Assembly (NCBI GenBank): GCA_026873275.1
Contig: JANTUC010000008.1
Coordinates: 1,860,001 to 1,924,000, forward strand
Length of the DNA: 64,000 nt
From: Pseudopithomyces maydicus
Lineage: Eukaryota; Ascomycota; Dothideomycetes; Pleosporales; Didymosphaeriaceae
Reading direction: 5' to 3'
Every line of letters begins with the position of its first letter. The first letter of the stretch is position 1. Made by a program: the position numbers and the translations under genes. The notes under the pieces are model-generated. The model did no database searches, was not told where the DNA came from, and worked only from the letters and a program-made list of their open reading frames with translations. Of the stretch, positions 12,340-24,057 are shown piece by piece.

Positions 12340-15300
12340 CGCGTTTCACCCCTCGGCGAGGTCGTTGCATGTATATTGCCCATGTGCACCGTCGCATATA
12401 TCCATGGACCATCTAGGTGCTGTATGTCACTCACTCCCGCTAGCCAAGGAGGCGGTCGGCGTTCAGACTGTGCGTGGACACCGACCGACACGCCGGCTGG
12501 CAACCTTAAGTATATATATACATACACACATATGTGCGAATGTACACAGGAACAAAAGTTTGGCGTTGGGACACGGGGCCGCATACACATAGATACGATA
12601 CCTACCTATGACATGAATTTTATCCTTACGTACTGCAAAACTGTACTAAACTTAGCATACATGCACTCGCGTGGTTGATGCCAATGCACCCCGTCCTCGT
12701 TCCACATGGCTGCACCTCATTACGTGCTTTTGACTCTTGCTTTTGACTTTACTTTTCCACGCGCTCGCATGAGTACATATATAGTTTCCCACGTGTATGA
12801 TGTATGTACAAGCGAGCGGGTGGATGGATGCGCACGCGGCTCGGCGACCTGAGCTGGAGCGATCGTGGCGTCGGGGGCGGAGATCGATTACAGCTCGATG
12901 TGTACATACGCCACGATGGCACGGGGGTGGGATGGATGGCGGTGGTGATGTAGGTAAGTACCGTACCTAGCTGTTAGTATGTGCGTGGGTTACGTAGGTG
13001 GGTGGTTTGTATAGATACGTACATACATACATACAAATGTATGTGTCTACTGTACATGTGAATTGATAAAAAAAAGGAATTGCTTTATCGTAAACACCAT
13101 CGATCTGACATCGGTTCAAGCCATTCCACACACACGAGCCTCCATACATTCACACGCACACACACGCTCTCAAGCACTCGCTTCCATGTACATAGTTACC
13201 ATCCCCTCCCGCCCATCCCCCTCATCACGTCCTCCAAATTTCCCAACCCCATGCATTTACACATACATACACACATAAATACACACATACCACCCAGCTT
13301 ACCTAAAACCCAGCTCCCGCAATTATACTTTCCCAAACCTTCCCGCACGGTAGGGCTTAGCAAACACCCACCCACCTACCTCCATACGTGCATGGCCGTC
13401 GCGCGGGCGGGCGGAAAGCATATACGTAGATACGTAGACATAGTTTATGCGAATACGGGACATTGTAAGAGGCTGAAACGGGGAGGTTTGGAAGCGCGCG
13501 GGTGGGGTGGGTGGGGTGGGATGGCAACTACATACGTATGTACTACCTAACTATGTATGTATGTATGTGGGAGGGTAGGGAAGGAGCGAGCGAGCGAGAG
13601 GGATGCTGGGTACGGCGTTTGTAGGGAAATTATGTATAATGGAATGCGATACGATGTATACATATACGTAGGAGAGGATGTACCCATATACATACTGACA
13701 TGTACATATGTACTGACATACACACATGCTACATACATACATAGCTATACACATGCATATCTACATGCAGTCATTTCCTCCCCTCTACCCTCGCCAACCC
13801 ACCCATTGACCCCATGCACACAACAACCACACCACAGCCAGCTCATCTTCGCCCTCTCTCAACAACAAACCCCCTTCGAGCGTATGTACACATGCAAGAC
13901 CCCAGAACCTCGCTAAATCTCGAGACGAGTTTCAAAAGAAATGAGCACCCCCAAAACGCCAACCGAACACGGGCAGCGTGGCGCGCACGAGGGATTTGCA
14001 TTTCGCACCTGCGCGGCGCGCGGCGCGCGCCAAGCCGACGTGTTCTAGAAGGCGCACCGCACCCACCCTTGCGGGCATGGAATGTACCTACAGTACGTAT
14101 GTGGCAAGCAAGGCAAGCAAGCCCCCCCCCCGGAGCCCCTGTCCACGGCACGGGTACTACATACATATGGATACGCACTTGCATTACCTAACATAGGTAA
14201 CCCTAGGTATGTACATACCCAATCCGACAAGCCCTATGTACATGCGTAGGTACATATGCGCATTTCGTCATTACATGGCTTTTGGAAATAAAGTTAATCC
14301 CGTAAGGATGCGTATTTACGTACTTACTGACCGTACATACCGTGCATACACATGATTATATATATAGAGGGACAGCAAAGTGCATGCAGAATTGATGTGT
14401 GGAACGAGACGAGGCGCGAGGTTTGTGTTGGTGTTGTACGAGATTACGTGTGTGTATGTGTGTATGTATGCTGTTCGATATACGTATTGCATACCGACAC
14501 ACATACACACATGTGTACATCCATGCGTATGTATGTACTTTACTGTATATACTGTACATACATACATAGCCACGCGGAGTGGCGCCCGAGAGCAAGGTTT
14601 GATTTGACATGTGAGAGGAGGACAGGAACGGGGCCCGGGGATAAAAGAGAACGGCGAGGAGGCGAGCGAGTGGTCCGATGGATGCATGGTGCCTGCCACT
14701 GCCTGAGGTTGTAATTGCGTTGTAATGGGGTGCGGAGCGAGCGATACGACGGCCGGGGCGGGCTGTCTTACATCCGAGGGACGACGGTTTGTCTCACTGC
14801 GCGGTGCAGGATGACAATCCATACATCCATACATACACATGGTGTTCAATTAACGTCGTTCGAATACAGTCGTTGTGTTGCGTCGAGGCGTCTTGCCTCT
14901 TTCGCGGGTGGAGATTCATGCCGTCTGTTGGCTGGTAGGTATGTAAGTAGTGTCAGTCTGTCGGTGAGGGCACAGTGGGACGGAGGCTCCAAGACGGTAC
15001 ATGTGTAGTCTAGTGTACGTCGTTTCACTGGACTGGGTAGACGGCGACGGATGGTTGCTCGCGTCTCGCGTCTCGTCTCGCACTCGCGTCTCGCACTCGA
15101 CGCTCTCTTTCGCATTGCCTCCCCAATAGGTAGTCCCTTCGTGTCCCTACGCTCCACCCAACGCTCCACCTCGCTCGCCTGAAATCCATTCCTATTCCTC
15201 CCTCCTCGCACGTCCATTCCCTACTTCGCCCCCCGCTTACCTCCCCTCCCCCCACCCAACCAGCCCGGCGCTCTCCCCCAAACTAGTTCCGCCGCCCAGC

Positions 15301-16327
15301 CCAGCCCAGCGCAGGCCCCATCCCTAACCTAGCCCCAAACCCACGCCCTCGTCCTCTCTCCTCGCAGCCAGTTTCCAGTGTCCACCTTTTTTGCCCACGT
15401 CGCCGACTACCTTACTTACATGTCCACTCGCTCGCTCATTAAGCTGCGACGGCGGCCCGCACGAGCACCCGCCATGACACGTTCCGCCAACAGCAGCAGT
15501 CCCTGCGTTGCGTTTCGCGGGAGCGGCCGGTGAGCGTGCTGACCAGTCGTTGGGTCGCCTGCTTTTTTTTGCGTTCGGCGAGGTGGGTGGTCGCCGACGT
15601 GCGGCGCGCGGCGTAGTGGAGTGTGCCGGCGACGTCGACCAAGCGATGCACCAGTGACCGCAGAGAGCACGGCGTTGAGTGTCGAATCCTGCGAGCCCTT
15701 GGGAGCGCGAGGTCAGGCGTGGGACGCATATTGTTGTCATATGTGTGTTTATATATATGCGTGTATATGCCTGCGTTGTGTATATATATATAAGGGTGCC
15801 TCTGGGGACGAGTCGGCCGTATATAAGCGTAGGGAGGCCGCGATCGAAGGCATTGACGTAGCGGCTCAGACATACACTACACACATACATTCATACCGTA
15901 CTTACCGTACTTGCCTACATTTCATACTACGCTGCGCTACGCTACGTAACCATATCGCCATTTACGTTCGGGACCATCCATCTACTTCTGCCCCGGTGGA
16001 CTACCTACCTGCCTACCTACCCTCCCTGACTACTCGACGCTCGCGCTGGTCTGCATCCGTCTAGTGTTTTATATATTCTCCGAGGCTTATTTGGGACGGC
16101 GACGCTTGCGGTTGGTGTTCGCCTGCTACGAGGACGACGGCGACGACGGCGACGAACGGGAGAGAGACAGGGGATCCATCTATAAGACGGACATCTGGCA
16201 TACCTACACACACCCATCTATCCCGCTCCGAGTGCCTATAAGACTTCGCATCGCATCGCCTCATAGCATCTCGCATCTCGCATCACGCATCCTTCTCTCC
16301 TCTCATCACCACTTACATTCATCCACC
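12340..16327. other. Long non-coding stretch rich in TACATA/GTAGGTA microsatellites
   Basis: Nearly 4 kb without a supported gene. It contains repeated (GTAT)n, (TACA)n and CACACA tracts (for example 13550-13570, 13680-13760, 14460-14570, 15725-15800) and many TACCTACC/GTAGGTA motifs (for example 16005-16022). It also has GC-rich blocks with CGCG runs (13980-14045, 15040-15110). Open frames are short, overlap on both strands and are Tyr/His/Thr-rich from the microsatellites. I found no tRNA-like B box. Confidence 0.6.
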
Positions 16328-16801
16328 ATGTGCCGGAAATCCACCTGCGAAACCTGCCGTAAGCTCTCCCTCCCATCCTCTCCCTCCCCCGACCATCCGT
16401 TCATCCACCCACCTACCTAACTCCGCTACCCACCCCCCATTCTCTCCCCCATCCTCAAACCCCCTTACCCCCATCCCCATCCCCATCCCCATCCCCCTAA
16501 ACACACCCCCCACTGACACCCCCCAGACAAAATCACCTGGTGGGGCTGCGGCAACCACATCGCCGGCGTCATGGACAACGTGCCCCAGAACGAATGGTAC
16601 ATCTGCCTGTCCTGCATCCAGAAGAGCTTTGCTGAGAAGAACGCGGTAGGTGCACTTGTGGGCCCCAAGTCGAGAGCGCAGGCCAGCAGTACCCTCCAAA
16701 GGGGTAGCGCCGGCCTGACTCCTCTCCGGGGGCTGGTCGTCGTGGTGGAAGTAGCAGGGCGTCCTACATATACGTACATGCATAGACTGGGAGTTTTGTA
16801 G
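16328..16801 (+). CDS. Small cysteine-rich conserved fungal protein
   Basis: Exon 1 (16328-16358) reads MCRKSTCETC and ends at GTAAGC. Exon 2 begins at 16527 after a C-rich tract ending CCCCCAG, giving HKITWWGCGNHIAGVMDNVP followed by a CLSC motif. The pattern (paired CxxC, then TWWGCGxHI and a second Cys pair) matches a widespread family of very small fungal proteins of unknown function, plausibly metal-binding. The start lies in CCACCATG. The 3' end is uncertain: the frame runs to TAG at 16799-16801 (101 residues), but GTAGGTG just after EKNA could be a further donor, giving another C-terminus. No function is assigned. Confidence 0.6.
16468..16496. repeat. CCCCAT hexanucleotide repeat in intron
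   Basis: Consecutive CCCCAT units inside the intron of the small Cys-rich gene. The complementary strand is (GGGGAT)n, which has G-quadruplex potential. Confidence 0.8.
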
Positions 16802-17025
16802 TTTTTTTGTTATTGTATGGGGGTTGGGTTTGGGAATTTCGGCATTGGCTTATTGTTGGATTGGGTTGGGTTGGGTTGAATAGGGATGTTGGGTAATGAT
16901 TATGAATGCGTGTATGATTTGGTAGTGGTGGGATGGGATGTGTACTGCTGTCCTTTCTAGAGACGGGGAGCCAGCTAGGAAATATACAGACACATACGTA
17001 GATGTATGTATGTATGTACGCATGT

Positions 17026-19202
17026 TCACACAGTGTCAGCGCAACAACTGAGTTCCATCCTCGCTCCCCCGCCAAATACATACCCGCACCGACCCCTACC
17101 ACTTCTTCTGACCCATCCCCCTCCCCTCCACGACCTCGCAGCGTCTCTCCTCCGCCAGAACCGCGTCAACCCCCGCCACACCCGCTGTCGCCTGTATCAC
17201 AACCGTCAGCCCGCGCGCCCACTCACTCACTCACCCCCATTCACCACCCACGCATACCAAACTCAAACTCAAAATCAAAAAAAAAAAAAAAACAGCACTC
17301 ACATCAGCACCAAAATCATCACCGACGTAACCGGCACGCACAACCACCAAAAATACCCATCCCCATTCTCCAGCACGGGCATGTCCTCGAAATTCATCCC
17401 GAAATACCCCGCCAGGAACGTCATGGGCAGGAACAGGATGGTCACAAACGTCAGCTGCTTCATGCTCTCGTTCTGGTACGCGCCCATGGTGTTGAAAATC
17501 AGCGAGATCATGCGGTCCGCCGACCGCCGCATGCGCTCCAGCGACGACAGCACCACGATGCAGTGGTCCTCCACGTCGCCGAAGTACGTGTGCGCGAGCG
17601 TGGTGATGGTTATGGAGCCCGTGGAGGGGTCTTTGGGGGCGAGCGGGGGAGGGAGTTGGCGATGGGGGAGGAGGAGGGGGAGGGGTGTTGAGGAGGGCGG
17701 TGGAGTTGTGGTGGCGGAGGGCGTTGACGAGGCCGGAGATGGGGGCGATTTGGGAGCGGAGGAGGGAGAGCTCTGAGGTGAGGATGTAGCTGGTGGGGGT
17801 GGGGGTTAGTGAGGCGTAGGCGTAGGCGTAGGCGTATGTATGTATGGTATATGGGGGCTTTGGGGGTTCACGTACAGGGCTTTTGAATGGGCGATGGTGG
17901 GGTCGAGGAGGACTTCTAGCTCGAGCTCGGCGATGCTTTCTTCGTAGGCGGTTGCGATGGGGATGGCGAGGTCGACGATGCCGTCGATGATGGCGTGCAT
18001 TACCATGCTGGCGTCGCCGCTTCGCCGCAGGATCGTCTCGGAGGATTGGAGGCGCTTCAGGATGGGCTCTTCGATGACGTCGGCAGAGTGCTCGAAGAAA
18101 GACACCAGCGTGTTGTCGCTCTGGAGGAAGATGGAAACCTGCTCCACCGAGACCATCAGCCCTTTTGCTGCCAGCGTAGAATGCTGCTCCATGTATTTGG
18201 TTCGTTCGTCGTCAGAGTTCGCGCGGTATGCTTGTAACGTCTTGACATGTTCTTGGTATTCCGGTGGGACCTCTTTATCCAGATGTGCAGGACTGTGTAT
18301 GCTGACATGTCTCGGGCGAGGCGCCCGTGGTACTGCACCTTTGGAATCTCTCCACGAGTTGCGAATCAATCGCTGGAGGGTAAGCAGCACTGCCCAAACA
18401 TCAGACCAAGTCGATAGCATGCAGCAGGAATCAAGAACCGACCAAACACATGCTCGGGATACCAGTCCGCCTTTGTGCGGTTACTTGTATGCACCAGATC
18501 CTCAATGGCGAGACTATGCAAATTTTGCTTTTTCCCAAGCATGCGTACCACGTCCCAACTAAGCCCATTCACGGAATACCTGTATGGGACAAAAGAATAA
18601 TAAATCAGCGTTTACCCCTTGGGGACACCTGGGAGTGATCCTCACCATCGGCACGTAACCCAGTCCTCGCGGGGCTTGGCCAGAAACTCTCTCAGCGACG
18701 AGTTGGTGAGTTCATGTTTCTCTATGCAATCTGCCGAGAAGTCCACAACCGTGATCTGCGACTAAACACCCCATTGAGGCTCGTCAGACCTGATGAGACT
18801 TCTTCCCGGCGTACATAAACAAACGGAGATACATGTACGTACGTTCACAGCCTTCTTCCTCCATTCCGGCCACGCAGCCTCATTCCGGATATCGATGCCG
18901 GGATCCCTCCCCGTTATAGCTCCATGTGAGATGTTAGTATGCAACGGTCGGCTTCGTTCACACGGAGCTCCAGCGCGCTGCATGTGCTTCCCTGGGCGCA
19001 AGAGCCGGGCAGCGCTCAATGGCCGTGTGCCATTCGAAAAACGCAGAGATCCTGGCACGCCGGTAGAGAACGCCGCATCCCCCATGCGAACAGGAAACGC
19101 GCGTGGTCCTTCCTGGGCTCTGTACACGTGCGGCTCGACGCGGCGCAGGAGTTTCTTTGCCGCGGAGCTTGCCGCGCGGCACGAAGGTGGGTACGGAAAC
19201 AT
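17026..19202 (-). CDS. CorA-family Mg2+ transporter (ALR/MNR2-type)
   Basis: A membrane magnesium channel/transporter. Conserved blocks on the minus strand, in order, are RDPGIDIRNEAAW, ITVVDFSADC, NGLSWDVVRMLGKKQNLHSL, AIEDLVHTSNRTKADWYPEH, the long helical region, HTYFGDVEDHCIVV, and two membrane helices with the signature YFGMN. Inferred exons are 19202-18843, 18761-18646, 18579-18443, 18389-17876, 17789-17303 and 17191-17026, all with GT-AG junctions that rebuild family sequence (for example EHVF/VLLTLQRL and HSKAL/YILTSEL). Exon 5 changes frame in a Pro/Ser-rich linker. One extra C in each of two C-runs (plus-strand 17682-17685 and 17635-17639) restores the reading and gives 593 codons in total. 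The first exon and the start are the least certain part. Confidence 0.85.
17813..17836. repeat. GGCGTA repeat in CorA intron
   Basis: Four tandem GGCGTA units within the intron between the fourth and fifth exons of the CorA gene. Confidence 0.8.
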
Positions 19203-20857
19203 TGGATATATAGATAGGAATTCCGTTATACATCCAGCATCGTTGCTAGGCGTATGCCTGCCCGCCGCCGATGCAGAGCTAAGGATGCGAGATGCGAGGG
19301 TTTAGGCGTGTAGCCAGCTAGGTAGGTAGCTATGATGGCGCGAACCGGTGCTTGTGGCTGGCGATGACGATCTATCGTTTCCAAGGTTCGTGCCCAGGGT
19401 CCCACGTGCGCACGTGGGAACCTTGGAAAAAAAAGTGCCCGAGCTCCACGCGTTTTCTTCTGCGTATGTCTTTGGGTCTTTGCTGACAATCATCTCGATG
19501 TCTTTTGATTGGTGACATGCTCTCTGGTTGGAATGTATGTTCAGATTGTAAGCTTATATAACATGCTCACCACCATGGTTTAGAGCTCCCAAGCAGTTGC
19601 TGAGCTAGAAAATTACGTCTCGAACTTCGGAACGATATCTTTACCTATGACTGTAGCTTTGTCTCTGAGATTGTATCTCCTTACGTTGAGTATAAATCTC
19701 TTCTATCCCCCTCGGAACAGGACATGATATGGATGAGATATACCCACTTTGCTGTATGCCGGATGTGGCCTACTCGGATCCCTGCAGCTTTAGTAAACTC
19801 ATCGACAAATATCAATCTTTACACGGGTTTCAAAGCTACATATGAGTAGTGTAAAGGCTCAAAGTAATCCAGCTTTATCGGGGCGTATATGGGCTTCCTT
19901 GCGATGTGTACATGTCCAAAGCGTCACCTGACTTAGTCAAGGCCGGGCCTTGATGACAAATTAGGACCTCCACGCGCATGCGCAGTGTCAGTCTTCAATT
20001 GATACAGTGTCATTCTCATGACGAGCCATAGTCTAGTCTATCTGAAGCTCCAGCTGGCCATGGACGGTACGATTGTGATGCGACGTACGAGCGTATCAGA
20101 AAAGCAAATGGTACCGCCTCCAAATCTAGTGCTGACTAGAACTGCAGTTAGGTTTGTCTCATCGATGGTATTGCGTAGTACATGCACACTGCGATATCCT
20201 AAATGGGGTTAGTGCTGCAAGGCCTACCTCACGAGTGCGGGCGCCTATTGCCTACTATGTGTTTGACAACATCTGATTGGGGTGAGCACGAATTTTGCTC
20301 TCAGCGATGATAAGATGTGACTGTTGCATCAGGCGCCATTTCTTTCGTTGGTGCATGACGAAAAACGCGCAGAAGATTTACTGATAAAAACGTGGTTCTT
20401 GAGAAAATGGTGTCTCCTTCTTTGTAACGTAAGAACCAGCTTACATAAAGCATCAAGTAAAGAGGAGTGGGTCGACTCTTGCTCATTGGGTCCACTGAAA
20501 TGCAATGAACGAAGTCCAGGACAATGGATGCCGGCGCGCCGAACCAGAAAACATATGGGACGCGTGCCTGCACGTAAGATTATAGCTGCAGGTTAAAAGA
20601 ACCGTCGAATCAAACGCACTTTGTAAAGTTGTGACACAGACGATCGTCCAATTGTAGAACCAGTCTTTCCTAATACTGAATTAGGTATCATACTCTACGG
20701 GGATGAGCATGAGACTAAACGGCCGCTCCTCAGATTAACTTGATACTGAGCCATGCAGGGCTCCGTTCAGGCCCAAGGACCCTGAAAGGCTATGTTATAT
20801 AGGCACGACCTTTCACTTGGTCATCAAATTTGTTGTGGATCTTGCTTCCTCGTCACC
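19203..20857. other. Intergenic at the edge of an AT-rich island
   Basis: No supported gene. GC content drops visibly after about 19.5 kb. It contains a palindrome at 19381-19426. Around 20375-20450 there is a faint match to the dispersed repeat seen further on (a block resembling GTCTCCTTCTT). The P450 5' leader and promoter must lie in the last few hundred bases. Confidence 0.55.
19381..19426. repeat. Nested inverted repeat with double CACGTG palindrome
   Basis: Positions 19401-19418 are a perfect 18-bp palindrome (CCCACGTGCGCACGTGGG) holding two CACGTG E-boxes. The flanks CCAAGGTT (19381-19388) and AACCTTGG (19419-19426) are also exact reverse complements. It could be a bHLH target or a cruciform. 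Confidence 0.75.
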
Positions 20858-22458
20858 ATGATTTCCTCTATCATCTGGACATTTATATCTTACGTGTCGT
20901 TCGCGATAGCGCTGTCCATAGTCTATGGCATCACGTTAGGAATATATCGCGTTTACTTCAGTCCACTCTCGCATATTCCTGGTCCAAAGCTGGCAGCAGC
21001 AACACGCTGGTACGAGTTCTATTATGATGCTATCAAGGTTGGGAAGTTCTACAAGCAGATCGAAAAGCTGCATGCGCAATATGGTAACTCCCCAAAGCCC
21101 AGCTTTCATACCAGGCTAATTGATTGTCAAGGCCCAATTGTCCGCATCACCCCCTTTGAAGTGCACATCTATGATCCCAACTACGTCAACGAATTGTACA
21201 ACATGAGGGTCAAAGTCGACAAGGACCCTTGGTACTACTCGTGGCTCGATCGCAATGGTTCCGGCTTCGCAACTGTAGATTCAGACTTGCATAAGATCCG
21301 GAGCACACCGGTCAAGAAAGGGTTGTCATCGGTCAGCATCGGGCGTGTGGAGCATGTGATCAAAGGACATATAGGACGCCTAATACACTGCATGGCCAAA
21401 GCACGAGACGAAGGTCAACCAATCAATATGGAAAACGTATACCGCGCATTTGCCATTGACGTTGTCTCGGATATATGCCTACCAGAGAGTATGGCGTTCC
21501 TCAAAACTCCAGATTACGGCCAATCCTATCACGAATATACGAGATACTTCGTTATCTATCCTGCTATCTGGAACAGACATTTCCCGATCATCGCCACTCT
21601 CATGAATGCTTTACCACGATGGGTCTACGCACTGCAAGGAAAAACGGCACTGACGATCTTTGACTCCATGGAATCCGTAAAAGTGCAGAGTCGCAAAGTC
21701 ATCGACAACCAAGGTAAAGCCATCAGCGAGAAGACCTTTCCCGTCATCATGAACGAGGTGTATAGAAGCGATGAGATTCCAGCAAGCGAAAAGACAGTCA
21801 AAAGGCTATTCGAAGAGATCTCAATCTTGATGGGCGCAGGTAGCGAGACAACCGCCACCACCCTGCTAACAATCACATACCACGTCCTCGCCAACCCAGC
21901 GATCCTGCAAAATCTCAGAGCCGAGATTGAACAAAACTTCCCAGAAGCCCAAAGGGAAGAAATCCTGAGCTACAAACAGCTAGAAACCCTCCCCTACCTC
22001 ACCGCCGTCCTCACAGAGGGAATCCGCGTTTCTAGCTCCGTCTCCGGCAGATTACCCCGCATCAACAGGGTCAATCCCATGACCTACACGTCGCCTCTTC
22101 CTGGAAACAAGTCCTATACAATCCCCCAGGATCCACCATCTCCATGAGTCTCCGCGAAATGCACCACCATCCCGACTCCTTCCCCTCGCCATCTACGTTC
22201 GATCCTGAGCGCTTCCTTGGAGATCGGAAGGCAGCGAGCATGAAGGCGTTTATTGGATTCGGGCGCGGATCGAGGAATTGCGTCGGGCAGAATCTTGCCT
22301 GGGCGGAGCTCTACATGGTTGTGGGTAATCTGTTTTCCAAATTCAACTTGAAGTTGGCCGAGGGAGTCAACGAGGAAGATGTTTTGATGGAATATGAGGG
22401 GTTTTCGCCGTTCATTGCGGAAGGGCGGAAGGGCGTTTGGCTAGATGTTGGGAACTAG
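20858..22458 (+). CDS. Cytochrome P450 monooxygenase (trichodiene-oxygenase-like)
   Basis: A microsomal haem monooxygenase of the fungal secondary-metabolism type. The start at 20858 lies in TCACCATGA, followed by an N-terminal hydrophobic anchor (residues 4-28) and the proline motif HIPGPKLAA. A 48-bp in-frame intron (21084-21131, GTAACT..AAG) splits YG/PIVRITPFEVHI and should be removed. The I-helix motif AGSETTATT is followed by a K-helix ExxR (EGIR), and the haem loop FGRGSRNCVGQ has its Cys near residue 459. Between YTIP and MSLREMHHHPDSFP the frame shifts in the CCCCC run at 22123-22127. A sixth C restores YTIPPGSTISMSL and a 517-residue protein. It stands alone in an AT-rich island with no synthase, cyclase or transporter next to it, so the substrate is unknown. 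Confidence 0.9.
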
Positions 22459-23170
22459 AATTTGTGATTTCGGGTTGGCGGTGCGAACTCGGGGGATCGT
22501 GAGAGCGGTTCTCAGGGGCCAAATTATGTTGATCGCGTATGGCGTGTTGTTTTTGTTGAGACTTCGAAGACAATGAAATACCCTGCTTGGTTTTGACACG
22601 CATCTCTAATACATGTTAATGGTATTCTTGGGAAGAATACAACTTGATGAGCCAAGAAATAGTAATCAGACTCGCAAGAGTTGTGGCTCTTGTATAAAGA
22701 CGATAAGGTCAAAGTAGACTCATTACTGCTTAACTCTTATCTTGGATAGAAGTCTTGTGGTAGTAATGTTGCAAATAGATGTTGCAACCAGGAACTCTTG
22801 TGACACTTGATCAATTTACTCAACCCTCCCCGGACACCCTTTCAAACGACCAAATCTCCCAAAACTCTGCTCCTGCAGCACAACTCACCCACAGCACCAG
22901 TGACCTGCTCCATACCGACCTCATATACGAATGTCAAGACACCACAAGCAGACATACCGCCGCGGTCAATGATAACCCCTCACCCCAACAATCAACTGTG
23001 GAGATAAAACAATCTAAAAGACGACCCAGTCAATCGATTACCTATATTAAAGCACCAGAACCACGAGCCCAGGGAGAATCACTACGCCCGGGTTAGCTCA
23101 ACGAAGATTTAGCTTATCATTTTACTACTTTTTAATAATCCTTTGTATGCGATTTTTCTTTCTGAATATT

Positions 23171-23272
23171 GTGTTTTGCGTTCAGAAAAAGCGGCAGCAG
23201 AGTCGCTGACTAGATAACAATGTATATAGCGCATAAAAAGCTGCTAACCCCTCTTGTGATGATCGGAAACGT
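23171..23272 (+). repeat. Dispersed ~100-bp repeat, copy A
   Basis: Contains GCGGCAGCAGAG, GCTGACTAGAT and CCCCTCTTGTGATGAT in the same order and spacing as the copies at 25861 and 26169. Diverged. Probably a fragment of a non-autonomous mobile element. Confidence 0.6.
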
Positions 23273-23347
23273 GCCTTTCTAAATATTATAAGAGGGAATA
23301 ACAGGGGGTTTTAAAAAATATATATATATATATAAATATATTTATCT

Positions 23348-23383
23348 GGCTAGCCACATCTGTTACTACTTTTTTGCAAAACT
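23348..23383 (-). repeat. Dispersed repeat, partial inverted copy
   Basis: Reads GCTAGCCACATCTGTTACTA then TTTTTTGCAAAAC, matching the right end of the inverted copy at 26419-26515. Confidence 0.45.
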
Positions 23384-23409
23384 AAATAATTATACATTTA
23401 AATATATGT

Positions 23410-23510
23410 TGTTTTATGTTTGGAGAAAGTGGCAGCAGAGTAGCTAACTAAATGAAAATGCATATATAGTGGAGAAAAAGCTGTCAGCCCCTATTATAAC
23501 GATTGAAAAT
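23410..23510 (+). repeat. Dispersed ~100-bp repeat, copy B
   Basis: Contains GGAGAAAGTGGCAGCAGAG, TAGCTAACTAAATGAAAATG and GAGAAAAAGCTGTCAGCCCC. Relative to the other copies it shows C-to-T type differences (CTATTATAACGAT against CTCTTGTGACGGT), suggestive of RIP-like decay. Confidence 0.6.
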
Positions 23511-24057
23511 TTAAATATATGATTCAAGTTACTTAAAAGCTAGAGTAATCTCATTCTAGTAAATGATACTATATAGATCTTGCGTATAGAGTAATAACTT
23601 TTTAGTGGATAGTTTGATCGCGCAATATAATTTTCATTGATCAGAACTGCTGGCCCTTAACATTACATTAACACATCCCCAAATCGTAGGGCTTTTCGTT
23701 TTCGTTCCTGTACCTATAATGGTATATTGGCTCCACATAAGTCTAACTTCGTCTATCGTAGAGTGGGTAGGCGCACAGACTTGGACTGCGGACATGGATT
23801 TGCGCGGCCAAAGCTCCCAGAAAGACTTGGCCATTAGAACTATGCGTGCGTATCCTAGTCCCTTCGAAGAAACTCGTTGTCTGCCAAGCTCTCCTAGCTG
23901 GTTATAAAAGAAAGGGCCTGCAATCGTACAGGCAGCAACTGTCAACCAACGCAATTGTTAAATCACATATTCGACTAGGTTTTATCATTGTTAAAGCATC
24001 TACACCTCGTCACGGTTGTGCAGGTTCGCAAGGCTTGACTGCACCCATTTCTCAGCC

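Larger units (their letters stand above)
22459..24057. other. AT-rich intergenic with dispersed repeats
   Basis: The stretch is very AT-rich, with a (TA)n tract at about 23318-23340. It carries two direct copies and one inverted partial copy of the ~100-bp dispersed repeat (listed separately). A frame at 22779-23096 (105 codons, GC-richer than its surroundings, Ser/Thr/Gln-rich) is open but resembles nothing I know, so I do not call it a gene. The promoter of the F-box-like gene is at the right edge. Confidence 0.55.

Noticed and set aside
22779..23096. 105-codon plus-strand frame between P450 and repeats
   Set aside because: GC-richer than its flanks but low-complexity Ser/Thr/Gln, with no family resemblance.
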